From assembly GCA_016872875.1 (NCBI GenBank), contig VGYW01000129.1, positions 1 through 18,780 on the forward strand: a DNA stretch of 18,780 nucleotides, read 5' to 3'. This document shows, in pieces, positions 9,718-16,907 of the stretch. A program made the translations under genes and the position numbers. Under the pieces are notes generated by a model. That model did no database searches. It saw nothing but the letters and a program-made list of their open reading frames with translations, and was not told the DNA's origin. Each line of letters starts with the position of its first letter. The first letter of the stretch is position 1. The stretch is from Planctomycetota bacterium (GTDB lineage: Bacteria; Planctomycetota; PUPC01; DSUN01).

Positions 9718-10779
9718 GTGGAGTTGAGGCGGTTCGAGGGGGCGTGGACGGCGCTGGTGACGCCGTTCACGCGCAAGGACAGGGTGGCGTGGGCGGAGTT
9801 CGAACGCCTGGTGGACTTCCAGGTGGGGCAGGGGATTGCCGGCCTGGTGCCGACGGGCACCACGGGCGAATCGCCGACGCTGACCTGGCCCGAGCACAAC
9901 CACGTCATCGAGGCGACGGTGCGGCTGTCGGGGGGGAAGTGTTTCGTGTTGGCAGGCACAGGCTCGAACTCGACGGCTGAGGCGCTCCGCGGCTCCCGCC
10001 ACGCTGTGGAGGCCGGCGCGCACGGGGTGCTGCTGGTGGATTGCTATTACAACGGGCCGTCGAGCCTGGAGCTGCGCCGCGAGTACCACGGGGTCATCGC
10101 CGCGGCCTGCCCGGAGGCGATGGTGGTGCCCTACGTGATCCCAGGCCGCACGGGCTGCGCGCTCGCGCCCGAGGACCTCGCCATCCTCGCGGCCGAGCAC
10201 CCGAACGTCCGCGCCGTGAAGGAGGCCACGGGCGACCTGAAGCGCATGGCCCACACCCGCTCCCTCGTCGGCGACGGGTTCGACATCGTGTCGGGCGACG
10301 ACGACCTGACGCCGGCGATGATGACGGACCCCGCGGTCCGCGCCAGCGGGGTGATCTCCGTCGTGTCCAACGTCGTGCCCGCGGCGACGCAGGCCATGGT
10401 GCGCGCCTTCGCCCGCGGCGAGGCCGCGGAGGGCGGCCGCCTCGCCAACGCCCTCAAGCCACTGTTCGGAATCGTCACCGTGAGCGTGGACAGCACGCGG
10501 AGCGTGGGCGGCCGCCAGGCCACTGTCCGCGACAAGTTCCGCAACCCCCTCGCCATCAAGACCCTGATGCGCGGCCTGGGGATGATCAAAGGCGGCTGCC
10601 GGCGTCCGCTCGGGCACATGACCACCGCGGGCGTCAACGTGGTGCGCTCCGCGGCGCTCGCCGTCTGGGAGAGCAATCCTGAAGTCCTGGCGCCCATCGA
10701 GGCGGCATTCGGCGTGTCGCTCGCGGGGCGGCTGAGGGACGATGCGCTCTGGGCGTCGCTGGCATACCAGAATCCCTGA
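9718..10779 (+). CDS. dapA: 4-hydroxy-tetrahydrodipicolinate synthase family protein
   Basis: A 353-residue class I aldolase of the DapA family. The GTG at 9718 has GAGGAGA seven bases upstream. Visible motifs are GTTGES (residues 47-52), the YYN..S segment, Tyr139 in YVIPGRTG (usually YNVPGRTG) and the Schiff-base Lys168 in AVKEATGD. DapA condenses pyruvate with aspartate semialdehyde in lysine and diaminopimelate synthesis. The protein is about 55 residues longer than usual: the C-terminal part has an extra stretch containing STRSVGGRQATVRDKF and GGCRRPLGHMTTAG. The family also includes sialate lyases and sugar-acid aldolases, so the substrate is not fixed by sequence alone. A promoter and repeat hairpin precede it, and a lipoprotein gene starts 18 bases after it. 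Confidence 0.85.
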   Translation: MELRRFEGAWTALVTPFTRKDRVAWAEFERLVDFQVGQGIAGLVPTGTTGESPTLTWPEHNHVIEATVRLSGGKCFVLAGTGSNSTAEALRGSRHAVEAGAHGVLLVDCYYNGPSSLELRREYHGVIAAACPEAMVVPYVIPGRTGCALAPEDLAILAAEHPNVRAVKEATGDLKRMAHTRSLVGDGFDIVSGDDDLTPAMMTDPAVRASGVISVVSNVVPAATQAMVRAFARGEAAEGGRLANALKPLFGIVTVSVDSTRSVGGRQATVRDKFRNPLAIKTLMRGLGMIKGGCRRPLGHMTTAGVNVVRSAALAVWESNPEVLAPIEAAFGVSLAGRLRDDALWASLAYQNP

Positions 10780-10797
10780 TAGGGCAGGGGAGTAATC

Positions 10798-11931
10798 GTG
10801 AGACAAGAACCGTCCTCGTCCTCGTCGTCGTCCTCGACTCTTCGATGCAGCACGGGGCTCGTGCTCGCCGCGTTGGCTCTTGCCGGCGTGGGGTGCGACC
10901 AGCGGGCGCGGAGCATGCTCAGCGTGGGCGTGCCCACCGTCGTGGCCGAGGGGGAGAACACGCAGGTCACGGTCACGGTCACCAACTCCCTCAGGGAGCC
11001 GATGATCCCGCTGACGCTGACGCTCTACGTGAGGCCGGACCCCGCTCAGTACCTGGTGCAGCAGCAGGCGCTGGGCGAGGTGGAGTTCTATAAGCCGCTC
11101 CAGGCTACGGAGGTGCGGCACCACCAGACCCTGGACCGCATCGAGGCGGACCACATCCGGGACGGGGACCAGTGGCGGCACGTGCCCGACTCGCGGTTCC
11201 TCCACCCCCGCATCCTGCTGTCGGGACAGAGCGTGTCGGAGACGTTCCAGTTCCAGGCCATGCAGTCGCACCGCAAGCTGCTGGCGTGCGACCTCTACTA
11301 CGTGCCGTTGAGCGGGGACCGCGCCCGCGGCAGGCTCTTCCTGCGGAGCAAGCCGAAGGAGGTGCCGCCCGACGCCGAGCGCTACACCGAGGTCTTCACC
11401 AGGATGGACGAGACGCAGTTCGCCGACCCCAATCCGCAGCCGGCCAACTATGTGCTCTATCGTCCCGCGCGCATCCACGACAAGGCGCCGCAGGTGGTCA
11501 CGGCGAACGTGCGCATCAACGTCCAGCCCCAGCAGTTCACCTATCGCGACGCGGTGCGGCGCACGCGGCTGGGCACCCGCGCCACCTGCTACTTCGCCGC
11601 GGGGGCCGCCTGGGTGTTCGACTACCCCGACGAGGGAACCTGGTTCGTGTGCCAGGACACAGTGACGAAGCTCAAGGGGCACTACGCGGCGCTCATCGCC
11701 GACCTCGACCGGCGGCGGGCCACCGTGGTCACCCTCACTGCGCCGCGGAAGCCCGACGACAGGCTTCTCTCGCACCTCGAGAAGTCCGGCTACAGCGACC
11801 CGACGGCGAAAGGCCCGAACGCGGTCGCAACCATCCCGACGAAGGACCTGCTGCGCCTCCTCGAGCAGGCCGAGAGCCTCGGCTACACCATCGAGGGCAC
11901 CACCTGGAAGCCGATGCCGGCGGCTCAATGA
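10798..11931 (+). CDS. predicted lipoprotein of unknown function
   Basis: A 377-residue protein starting at GTG 10798 with AGGGGAG five bases upstream. The N-terminus has an unusual run of eight serines (residues 6-13) encoded by TCC/TCG repeats, then a hydrophobic segment LVLAALALAGVGC with a possible lipid-modified Cys33. The lipobox is not classical (Gly at -3). The region about 40-90 (VTVTVTNSLREPMIPLTLTL) reads like a beta-sandwich domain. The rest is mixed and I recognise no family. It should lie outside the cytoplasmic membrane. The gene is 18 bases after dapA and probably shares its transcript, though no functional link is obvious. Confidence 0.8.
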   Translation: MRQEPSSSSSSSSTLRCSTGLVLAALALAGVGCDQRARSMLSVGVPTVVAEGENTQVTVTVTNSLREPMIPLTLTLYVRPDPAQYLVQQQALGEVEFYKPLQATEVRHHQTLDRIEADHIRDGDQWRHVPDSRFLHPRILLSGQSVSETFQFQAMQSHRKLLACDLYYVPLSGDRARGRLFLRSKPKEVPPDAERYTEVFTRMDETQFADPNPQPANYVLYRPARIHDKAPQVVTANVRINVQPQQFTYRDAVRRTRLGTRATCYFAAGAAWVFDYPDEGTWFVCQDTVTKLKGHYAALIADLDRRRATVVTLTAPRKPDDRLLSHLEKSGYSDPTAKGPNAVATIPTKDLLRLLEQAESLGYTIEGTTWKPMPAAQ

Positions 11932-11985
11932 CCCACGGTTGGTCGTGACTCGTGCGTGTTCTGCGCACATGCGGGGAGGGAACGT

Positions 11986-12101
11986 CGAATGTTGAATACT
12001 GAACGCTGAATGTTGAATATCGAATGACGAACGCGGGCGAGGGCGGACTCTTCTGTTTTCCATTCAACATTCAACATTCAACATTCAGCATTCATCATTC
12101 C
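11986..12101. repeat. inverted pair of heptamer arrays, TGAATGT type
   Basis: The left arm (11986-12034) is seven 7-base units: CGAATGT, TGAATAC, TGAACGC, TGAATGT, TGAATAT, CGAATGA, CGAACGC. The right arm (12060-12101) is six units of the inverse, mostly ACATTCA. A 25-base spacer separates them. The pair lies between two convergent genes and would form an imperfect hairpin in either transcript, so it may act as a terminator. Confidence 0.9.
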
Positions 12102-12128
12102 GGCCTTTGGGTGCGGCCACGGGTCGCC

Positions 12129-13286
12129 TTAAGGCATTTCTCGCGTGGACGGCGGCGGGGGCTTGGGCGGGGTGTGCTTGGGAGGCCCAGTGCTCTTCTT
12201 GGGCTCGGGGGCGGGCTTCTTGCCGAGGCGCTTGAGCGCGGCCTTGATCGTGTCCCCATCGGACTGTAGGCCTGTGTAGGCTTCCTCGATCCAGGCGCGG
12301 CGGGGGTCGCCCTCCCGCAATTCGCTGTAGCGCCGCACAACGGCCTCGAGCATCTTCGGGTCCGGCTCGTGGCTGATCAGCGCTTTCGCCGCCTTCTTGT
12401 GCTCCTCGAGGTCGCTGCTGAAGAGCTGGTTCACCAGAAGTGTCGTGGGGTCATCTTCCTTCTTTGGCGGCTTCTGCGCCGCTCCCTGGGGGTCTGCCCC
12501 CGTGCGCGGCAGGAGCCGGCGGACCGCGGCATCAATCGGCACGCCCGTGAGCCGCTGGTAGACCCCCCCCAGCCGCTCGCGGCGCGGGTCGTCGTCCTTC
12601 ATGCTGATATAGGCCTCCGCGATGGTGTCCATATCCAGCTCATCGGGGTCGGTTATCTGCGAGCAGGCATAGTCAATGTCGGCCGGGCTGTCGCTCAGGA
12701 GCAGGCTTTCGAGCAGGCTCGCCCTGCGTGCCCTGGCCCGTGCGACGCTGCCCGCCGCAATGGTGATGGCGGCAAAGGTCACCACGAGGGACCCGATGGT
12801 GAGGAGCACGGAGCGTCGCGCGCCGGCGCGGCACGCGAGGACGCAGTGGCGGACGAACACGAATGCCGTGAGCCAGGGCGTGAAGGCCAGCCAGCCGCTC
12901 AGGTACTCGCCGTGAACCATCGCAAACTGGAGGAGCGCGGCCCCCAGCACCACCGAGAGCACTGCTCCGACGGCGAAGGGGCCGGCGAGGAGCATGCCCA
13001 GGACGGGGAGCCGCATGCCCGTGATGCCCCAGAGGAGGAGAGCGGCCACAAGGCAGCCCTGGACGATGTAGGTCGGCATGGCGAGGTAGGGTGGAAGAAC
13101 GGCCCTGTCCGCAACGTCGGCCGCGAAAAGCGCGGGGTCTTTCGCCAGGAGCGCGATGGGCGCCAACACCCCGAACAGGAAGTCGAAGAGCACCTGGCCG
13201 CCCGACGGCCCCAGGCCGGCGTGGCCCGAGCCGTACTCGGCGTCCACGATGTCCTGCCTCACCTCGAAGGGCTCTTGGTCAGCCAC
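12129..13286 (-). CDS. multi-pass membrane protein with duplicated C-terminal helical unit
   Basis: A 385-residue protein. The GTG at 13286 has AGGAAG six bases upstream. Residues about 31-182 contain roughly five hydrophobic segments, for example CLVAALLLWGI, LPVLGMLLAGPFAVGAVL and LLTIGSLVVTFAAITIAAG. The rest is soluble, probably cytoplasmic, and holds two similar helical units of about 68 residues (about 192-259 and 284-354). They can be aligned on DDDPRRERLGGVYQRLTG and EGDPRRAWIEEAYTGLQS. It ends in a Pro/Lys-rich tail (PPKHTPPKPPPP). I do not recognise the family. Heptamer-array hairpins flank the gene on both sides. Confidence 0.8.
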   Translation of the reverse strand: MADQEPFEVRQDIVDAEYGSGHAGLGPSGGQVLFDFLFGVLAPIALLAKDPALFAADVADRAVLPPYLAMPTYIVQGCLVAALLLWGITGMRLPVLGMLLAGPFAVGAVLSVVLGAALLQFAMVHGEYLSGWLAFTPWLTAFVFVRHCVLACRAGARRSVLLTIGSLVVTFAAITIAAGSVARARARRASLLESLLLSDSPADIDYACSQITDPDELDMDTIAEAYISMKDDDPRRERLGGVYQRLTGVPIDAAVRRLLPRTGADPQGAAQKPPKKEDDPTTLLVNQLFSSDLEEHKKAAKALISHEPDPKMLEAVVRRYSELREGDPRRAWIEEAYTGLQSDGDTIKAALKRLGKKPAPEPKKSTGPPKHTPPKPPPPSTREMP

Positions 13287-13306
13287 GGGTGACTTCCTGT
13301 GACTGG

Positions 13307-13393
13307 TGGTAGGTGTTGGGTGTTAGGTGTTGGGGTACAGAGGAAGACCGCCTCTTTCTGTACCCTAACACCTAACACCGAACACCTAAGACC
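13307..13393. repeat. inverted pair of heptamer arrays, TGTTAGG type, with an inner unique stem
   Basis: The left arm is TGGTAGG, TGTTGGG, TGTTAGG, TGTTGGG (13307-13334). The right arm is CCTAACA, CCTAACA, CCGAACA, CCTAAGA (13364-13391). Between them an inner stem GTACAGA / TCTGTAC closes a short loop. It fills most of the 121-base gap between the acetyltransferase gene and the next minus-strand gene. Confidence 0.9.
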
Positions 13394-13407
13394 GCTCTCG
13401 TTCGACG

Positions 13408-13884
13408 TCAACCCCGCTCATCAAGGGGCCTAACGTAGTGGATCTGCCTGGCCACCTCGCGGAAGCCCATCTTCGGGTAGAGGGCCACGCAGCGGCGGTT
13501 CTGCTCGAGGGTCTCGATGCGGACGAGGTGCATGCCGTGCGCCCTGAGGTAGTTGAGTGCGGCCTGGATGAGCTGCTTGCCGACCCCTTTGCCCTGGTGG
13601 TCTGGGTGGACTGCGAGGTTTGGGATGGCGCCGATGCGGGTGCGGCGGTCGGGGCGGCAGGTGATGAAGCCGAGGATGGCGCCGTGGTGCTCGAAGACGA
13701 AGATGCCGCTGGGGTTGGCCTGGATGTCGGCCTCGATGTGGCTGGCCTTGCGCGGCTGCCACCCCACCCCGCCCACCACGCCGTAGAGCGACTCGATGTT
13801 CTGGTCAATCGAAACGCCGTCGAAGGCGAGGGTCGTGATCTGGATGAGGGTCTCGCGGTCGCTGGGGCGGAAAGGACGGATCAT
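13408..13884 (-). CDS. GNAT-family N-acetyltransferase
   Basis: A 158-residue single-domain acetyltransferase. The core GNAT signature is present: beta-4 IPNLAVHPDHQGKGVGKQLI with the acetyl-CoA pyrophosphate loop HQGKGVGK, then a helix and the late motif NRRCVALYPKMGF. It transfers an acetyl group from acetyl-CoA to an amine; the acceptor (peptide, small amine or antibiotic) cannot be read from the sequence. The start is ATG 13884, but no strong ribosome site precedes it. The bases just upstream belong to a heptamer array (13890-14074), so the leader seems to have been replaced or built by the repeat. The length and complete motif suggest a working gene. Confidence 0.9.
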   Translation of the reverse strand: MIRPFRPSDRETLIQITTLAFDGVSIDQNIESLYGVVGGVGWQPRKASHIEADIQANPSGIFVFEHHGAILGFITCRPDRRTRIGAIPNLAVHPDHQGKGVGKQLIQAALNYLRAHGMHLVRIETLEQNRRCVALYPKMGFREVARQIHYVRPLDERG

Positions 13885-13889
13885 TCAAA

Positions 13890-14074
13890 TCCCAAGAACC
13901 AAGAACCAGGAACCAAGAACCAGAAAGCCGCCAAGGGCCAAATGCCCAAAAACCAAACCGATCCCCCCCGCTGATCGGGAGCACCGTGCCAGGCTTGTTT
14001 GGGTCATTTGGTATCGGGGTTTGGTACTTGTCTGGCACTTGGTGCTTGGAGTTTGGTGCTTCGCGTTTCCCGCG
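13890..14074. repeat. inverted heptamer arrays, CCAAGAA type, upstream of the acetyltransferase
   Basis: The left arm has CCCAAGA, ACCAAGA, ACCAGGA, ACCAAGA, ACCAGAA and then a looser CCAANNN series of the same period to about 13958. The right arm has GGCACTT, GGTGCTT, GGAGTTT, GGTGCTT, CGCGTTT (about 14034-14068). The arms are partly complementary. The space between is low in structure apart from a CCCGCTGATCGGG hairpin. Confidence 0.75.
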
Positions 14075-14095
14075 TGGGCTGGCGAGGAGTGCGGG

Positions 14096-15079
14096 TCAGG
14101 GCCGCAGGACGGCCCAGTGGATGCGGGCGCGGCCGGTCACGGGGTCGCGCGCGAATTGCGCGTGGTCCGGCTCCGCCCAGTCGCGCAGGAACTCGCGCTT
14201 GGTGTAGACCTGGATGTGGCCGTCCACGAAGAGGACATTTGCGGTGCCGTTGTGGCGGAAGCGGTAGCCACGCAAGCCGTCGTTCTTGAGGTCCGGGGCG
14301 ACGTCCGCCTTCACGTAGTCCATCATGAGCATGGTGCGTGCGGCTTCGGGCACGGAGGCGAACTCGCCGATGCGGGTGTAGAGGCAGGGCCAGGCGAGGC
14401 CGCAATCGCACTTGCCGGTGCCCTGGTTGAAGATGTGTTTGGGCCTCCCTGTGATAGCGCCCCAGCCGCCGCTGGCGCGGTAGTAGCTGCTGTTGCCCAT
14501 GGCGCCCCAACGCAGCGTCGCCGGGTCGGGGATGGCGCGCTGGTTCGAGGTCCCGTCTCCGTACTGGAACCCGAAGTTGCTGTAGCCGAAGTTCTCGTCG
14601 AACGCGCGGTCCTTGTCCGTGGTGTTGACCTTCTGGTACCTGTTGCCCTCGGCGCTCACGCGGGCCTGATCGTAGGGGTCGGGGCTGCCGGGGCAGCGAA
14701 CCACGAACTGGTGAGCTTCCACGGAGCCGCCAGCCAGGGGGTCGTCGCGCGAAGAGCCGTCAGGCTTCTTGCCGATATAGAGCCTGGCGGACAGCCTCCT
14801 GTACCACCACTGGTCCTCCTTGATCCCGTAGGGCGGGGTCAGCTTGAGGGGGTTGTCGGTCGTGTTGAGCTCGACGCAGGGGGGGAGCTTGCCGTAGTTG
14901 GTGTTCGCGACGAGCTGAAGGGCGACGTAGCATTCGGCCAGGTTCTTGGCGCAGGCGCGTCCGAGGGCGGCGTGCTTGACGGTGATGATGAATGGGCTGA
15001 GCATGGACGTCAGGATGGTCAGGATGGCGACCACCGTGAGGAGCTCTGTGATGGTCAACCCTCGATTTCGGTGGTACAT
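14096..15079 (-). CDS. type IV pilin-like (pseudopilin) protein with H-X9-DG motif
   Basis: A 327-residue protein with a prepilin N-terminus: short basic leader MYHRNRG, cleavage after Gly7, Glu at +5 (LTITE) and a hydrophobic helix LLTVVAILTILTSMLSPFI. Near the C-terminus HNGTANVLFVDGHIQVY fits the H-X9-DG motif of the large pseudopilin families common in Planctomycetota and Lentisphaerota. It would be processed by a prepilin peptidase and held in the inner membrane or a pilus-like structure; the role is unknown. Two ATGs are available. GAGGAG abuts the first (15085), which is too close, but lies six bases from the second (15079), so I chose the second. A strong promoter lies upstream. Confidence 0.9.
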   Translation of the reverse strand: MYHRNRGLTITELLTVVAILTILTSMLSPFIITVKHAALGRACAKNLAECYVALQLVANTNYGKLPPCVELNTTDNPLKLTPPYGIKEDQWWYRRLSARLYIGKKPDGSSRDDPLAGGSVEAHQFVVRCPGSPDPYDQARVSAEGNRYQKVNTTDKDRAFDENFGYSNFGFQYGDGTSNQRAIPDPATLRWGAMGNSSYYRASGGWGAITGRPKHIFNQGTGKCDCGLAWPCLYTRIGEFASVPEAARTMLMMDYVKADVAPDLKNDGLRGYRFRHNGTANVLFVDGHIQVYTKREFLRDWAEPDHAQFARDPVTGRARIHWAVLRP

Positions 15080-15121
15080 AGCCATCTCCTCGCTTCTGAG
15101 GGCCGTACCCCCACCTATCGG

Positions 15122-15150
15122 ATTGTATCCCCCCGGCACACGTTTGTCAA
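15122..15150 (-). promoter_or_regulatory. strong sigma-70-type promoter for the pilin-like gene
   Basis: On the minus strand TTGACA (15150-15145, a full match) is followed after 17 bases by TACAAT (15127-15122, five of six). The -35 box contains the TGA stop codon of apgM, so the two genes are packed with no spare base there. The start of transcription would be near 15115, about 35 bases before the ATG. Confidence 0.8.
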
Positions 15151-16364
15151 CAGGAATTGCAGCCGAGAAACATGGCGAGGAGTTGGTGGCCTGGGTCAAC
15201 CAGCAGGCCCGTTGCGGCGGCGTCGGCCTCGGTGAAGCGCCGCCCCGACCCGTCGCCGGCTCCGGGTGCCCGCTCCCCCACCGCGGTGCCGCAGTAGGCG
15301 AAGGGGACCGGCTCGGCGACGTGGGTGCGGACCTCGATGGGGGTCGGGTGGTCGGGGAGGACGAGGAGGCGGTATTCGCCCCTGGCCTCCAGGGCGGCGT
15401 GAAGCGGCCCCACGATGTGCTGGTCTATCGCCTCGATGGCGTCCACCTTGGCCTGGATGTTGCCCTGGTGGCCCGCCTCGTCGGGGGCTTCGATGTGGAC
15501 GAAGACGAGGTCGTAGCGGCCGAGGGCCTCGATTGCCGCCTGGCCCTTCCCCGCGAAGTTGGTCTGGATGTAGCCCGTGGCGCCCTCCACATGGATGAGG
15601 TCCATCCCGAGGCAGGTGGCGATGCCGCGGACGAGGTCCACGGCAGCCACGACGGCGCCGCGCTTGCCGTAGCGCTCGGCGAAGGAGGGGAGCCGCGGGC
15701 GGCGCCCGCCGCCCCAGAGCCAGACCATGTTCGCGGGGTTCTCGCCCAGGTCAATCCGCACGTCGTTGATGTCGTGGCGGGCCAGCAGCTCGCGCGAGCG
15801 CTCCATGAGGCTGATGAGGAGCTCCGCTCCCTGGCCGCGTGGGAGGTGGCGTGCGAAGGGCTGGTCGAGGATGTCGTGGGGCGGGGTGCAATCGGCCGCG
15901 AGCGGCTCCTGGCCGTGGTAGACCATCAGGTGGCGGTAGCCGACGCCCTGGTGGAAGCGGATGGCCGGGCTGCCGAGGCGCGCGTTGAGGAGCTCGATGA
16001 GGACGGCGGCCTCGCGGTTCGAGATGTGCCCGGCGCTGTGGTCAACCAGGGTGCCGCCGTCCACCGTGACCAGGTTGCAGCGGAAGGCGACGTCGAGGGG
16101 GCCAAGCTCGATCCCCATGCTGGCGGCTTCGAGGGGCGCGCGGCCAGTGTAGCACTCCGTGGGGTCGCAGCCGAGGACGGAGAGCATGGCAACGTCGCTG
16201 CCGGGGGGCAGCCCGCGGGGCGTATGGCACACGAGCCCGAGGCGGCCGCGGGCGGCCACCGCGTCCATATGCGGCGTGGCGGCGACCGCGAGCGGCGTGC
16301 GGCCCCCCAGCCTCTCCAGCGGGTGGTCCGCCATGCCGTCGGGCACAACTATCGCGTACTTCAC
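15147..16364 (-). CDS. apgM: archaeal-type cofactor-independent phosphoglycerate mutase
   Basis: A 405-residue member of the metalloenzyme (alkaline phosphatase-like) superfamily that interconverts 3- and 2-phosphoglycerate in glycolysis without 2,3-bisphosphoglycerate. Family motifs are the N-terminal metal site VVPDGMADHP, the Ser-containing LPPGSDVAMLSVLGCDPTEC (Ser56 is the likely nucleophile), GRAPLEAASMG, HIEAPDEAGHQGN and the C-terminal DHPTPIEVRTHVAEPVPFAY. The length fits ApgM (about 400 residues) rather than the 510-residue GpmI. The GTG at 16364 has GGAG six bases upstream. Its own promoter lies 53-82 bases before the start. Proteins of this family are sometimes mislabelled phosphonopyruvate decarboxylase, a less likely alternative here. 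Confidence 0.92.
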   Translation of the reverse strand: MKYAIVVPDGMADHPLERLGGRTPLAVAATPHMDAVAARGRLGLVCHTPRGLPPGSDVAMLSVLGCDPTECYTGRAPLEAASMGIELGPLDVAFRCNLVTVDGGTLVDHSAGHISNREAAVLIELLNARLGSPAIRFHQGVGYRHLMVYHGQEPLAADCTPPHDILDQPFARHLPRGQGAELLISLMERSRELLARHDINDVRIDLGENPANMVWLWGGGRRPRLPSFAERYGKRGAVVAAVDLVRGIATCLGMDLIHVEGATGYIQTNFAGKGQAAIEALGRYDLVFVHIEAPDEAGHQGNIQAKVDAIEAIDQHIVGPLHAALEARGEYRLLVLPDHPTPIEVRTHVAEPVPFAYCGTAVGERAPGAGDGSGRRFTEADAAATGLLVDPGHQLLAMFLGCNSC

Positions 16365-16416
16365 GGGCGGCTCCGTCGGGCGGGGGCCTCGCTTGCCTTG
16401 CGGGCGACCCGCTCGG

Positions 16417-16446
16417 ATCATAGCAGACAGCCGCAAGGCGAGTCAA
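16417..16446 (-). promoter_or_regulatory. sigma-70-type promoter for apgM
   Basis: On the minus strand TTGACT (16446-16441), an 18-base spacer, and TATGAT (16422-16417). Both boxes match at five of six positions. The dispersed repeat element begins only 19 bases behind the -35 box. Confidence 0.7.
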
Positions 16447-16464
16447 CCGCCAGGGCGGAGGCGA

Positions 16465-16749
16465 GCATTGCCCCCAATTCTGGTGACGTTCTGGAATCCC
16501 GGAGCTCCGAATGGAGCGTGCTATATCAGCCCAGGGCGAAGTCCTGGGATTCGAGGACGGCCCCGATATAGCCCTGTAGGGGCGTACTAGCCACTCGCGG
16601 GAGGCGATGGCGTCCGTTCCTCGTAGTACGCCCCCTCAGGGCTGGCCTGCGCACGGCTCCGCTTCCCAGGGCTTCGCCCTGGGCTGATATAGCACGCCCC
16701 GGTTGGGGCTGCCAAGCAGATGACCAGAACTGGGGGCCATACTCGGGCG
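16465..16749. mobile_element. MITE-like element with long imperfect terminal inverted repeats
   Basis: The left end reads GCATTGCCCCCAATTCTGGT; the inverse of the right end reads GTATGGCCCCCAGTTCTGGT. Both continue, after a variable part, into GCGTGCTATATCAGCCCAGG. So the two ends are inverted copies about 85 bases long. The middle carries further GATATAGCCC and TAGTACGCCCC fragments. The right-end sequence recurs at 124-205. No gene lies inside, and it fills most of the 543-base gap between two divergent genes. Confidence 0.6.
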
Positions 16750-16851
16750 GAGGCGGCTTTCTCTGAATAGTCGCGCGTGGAGGGACGTCAGAGAGTATGG
16801 GGGAAGCGGCGGCGGGCGAGGCGGCCGCTTTGGGAATGCGCCAAGGCGCTC

Positions 16852-16880
16852 TTGGAGATTGCGTCCGCTGTTGGTATAAT
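16852..16880 (+). promoter_or_regulatory. sigma-70-type promoter for the lipoprotein/kinase pair
   Basis: TTGGAG at 16852-16857, a 17-base spacer, and a consensus TATAAT at 16875-16880. The transcript would start near 16887, about 20 bases before the ATG at 16908. The -35 is weak but the -10 is perfect and the place is right. Confidence 0.7.
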
Positions 16881-16907
16881 CTAGCAGGCTTGCCGAGGAG
16901 GCGCACA

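Noticed and set aside
9688..12063. A 791-codon open frame on the minus strand opposite dapA and the lipoprotein gene
   Set aside because: It has the composition of an antisense shadow and spans a repeat array and two well-supported genes on the other strand.
13796..16571. Long plus-strand frames opposite the pilin-like gene and apgM
   Set aside because: They have no domain, start in repeats, and lie opposite minus-strand genes with clear motifs, promoters and ribosome sites.
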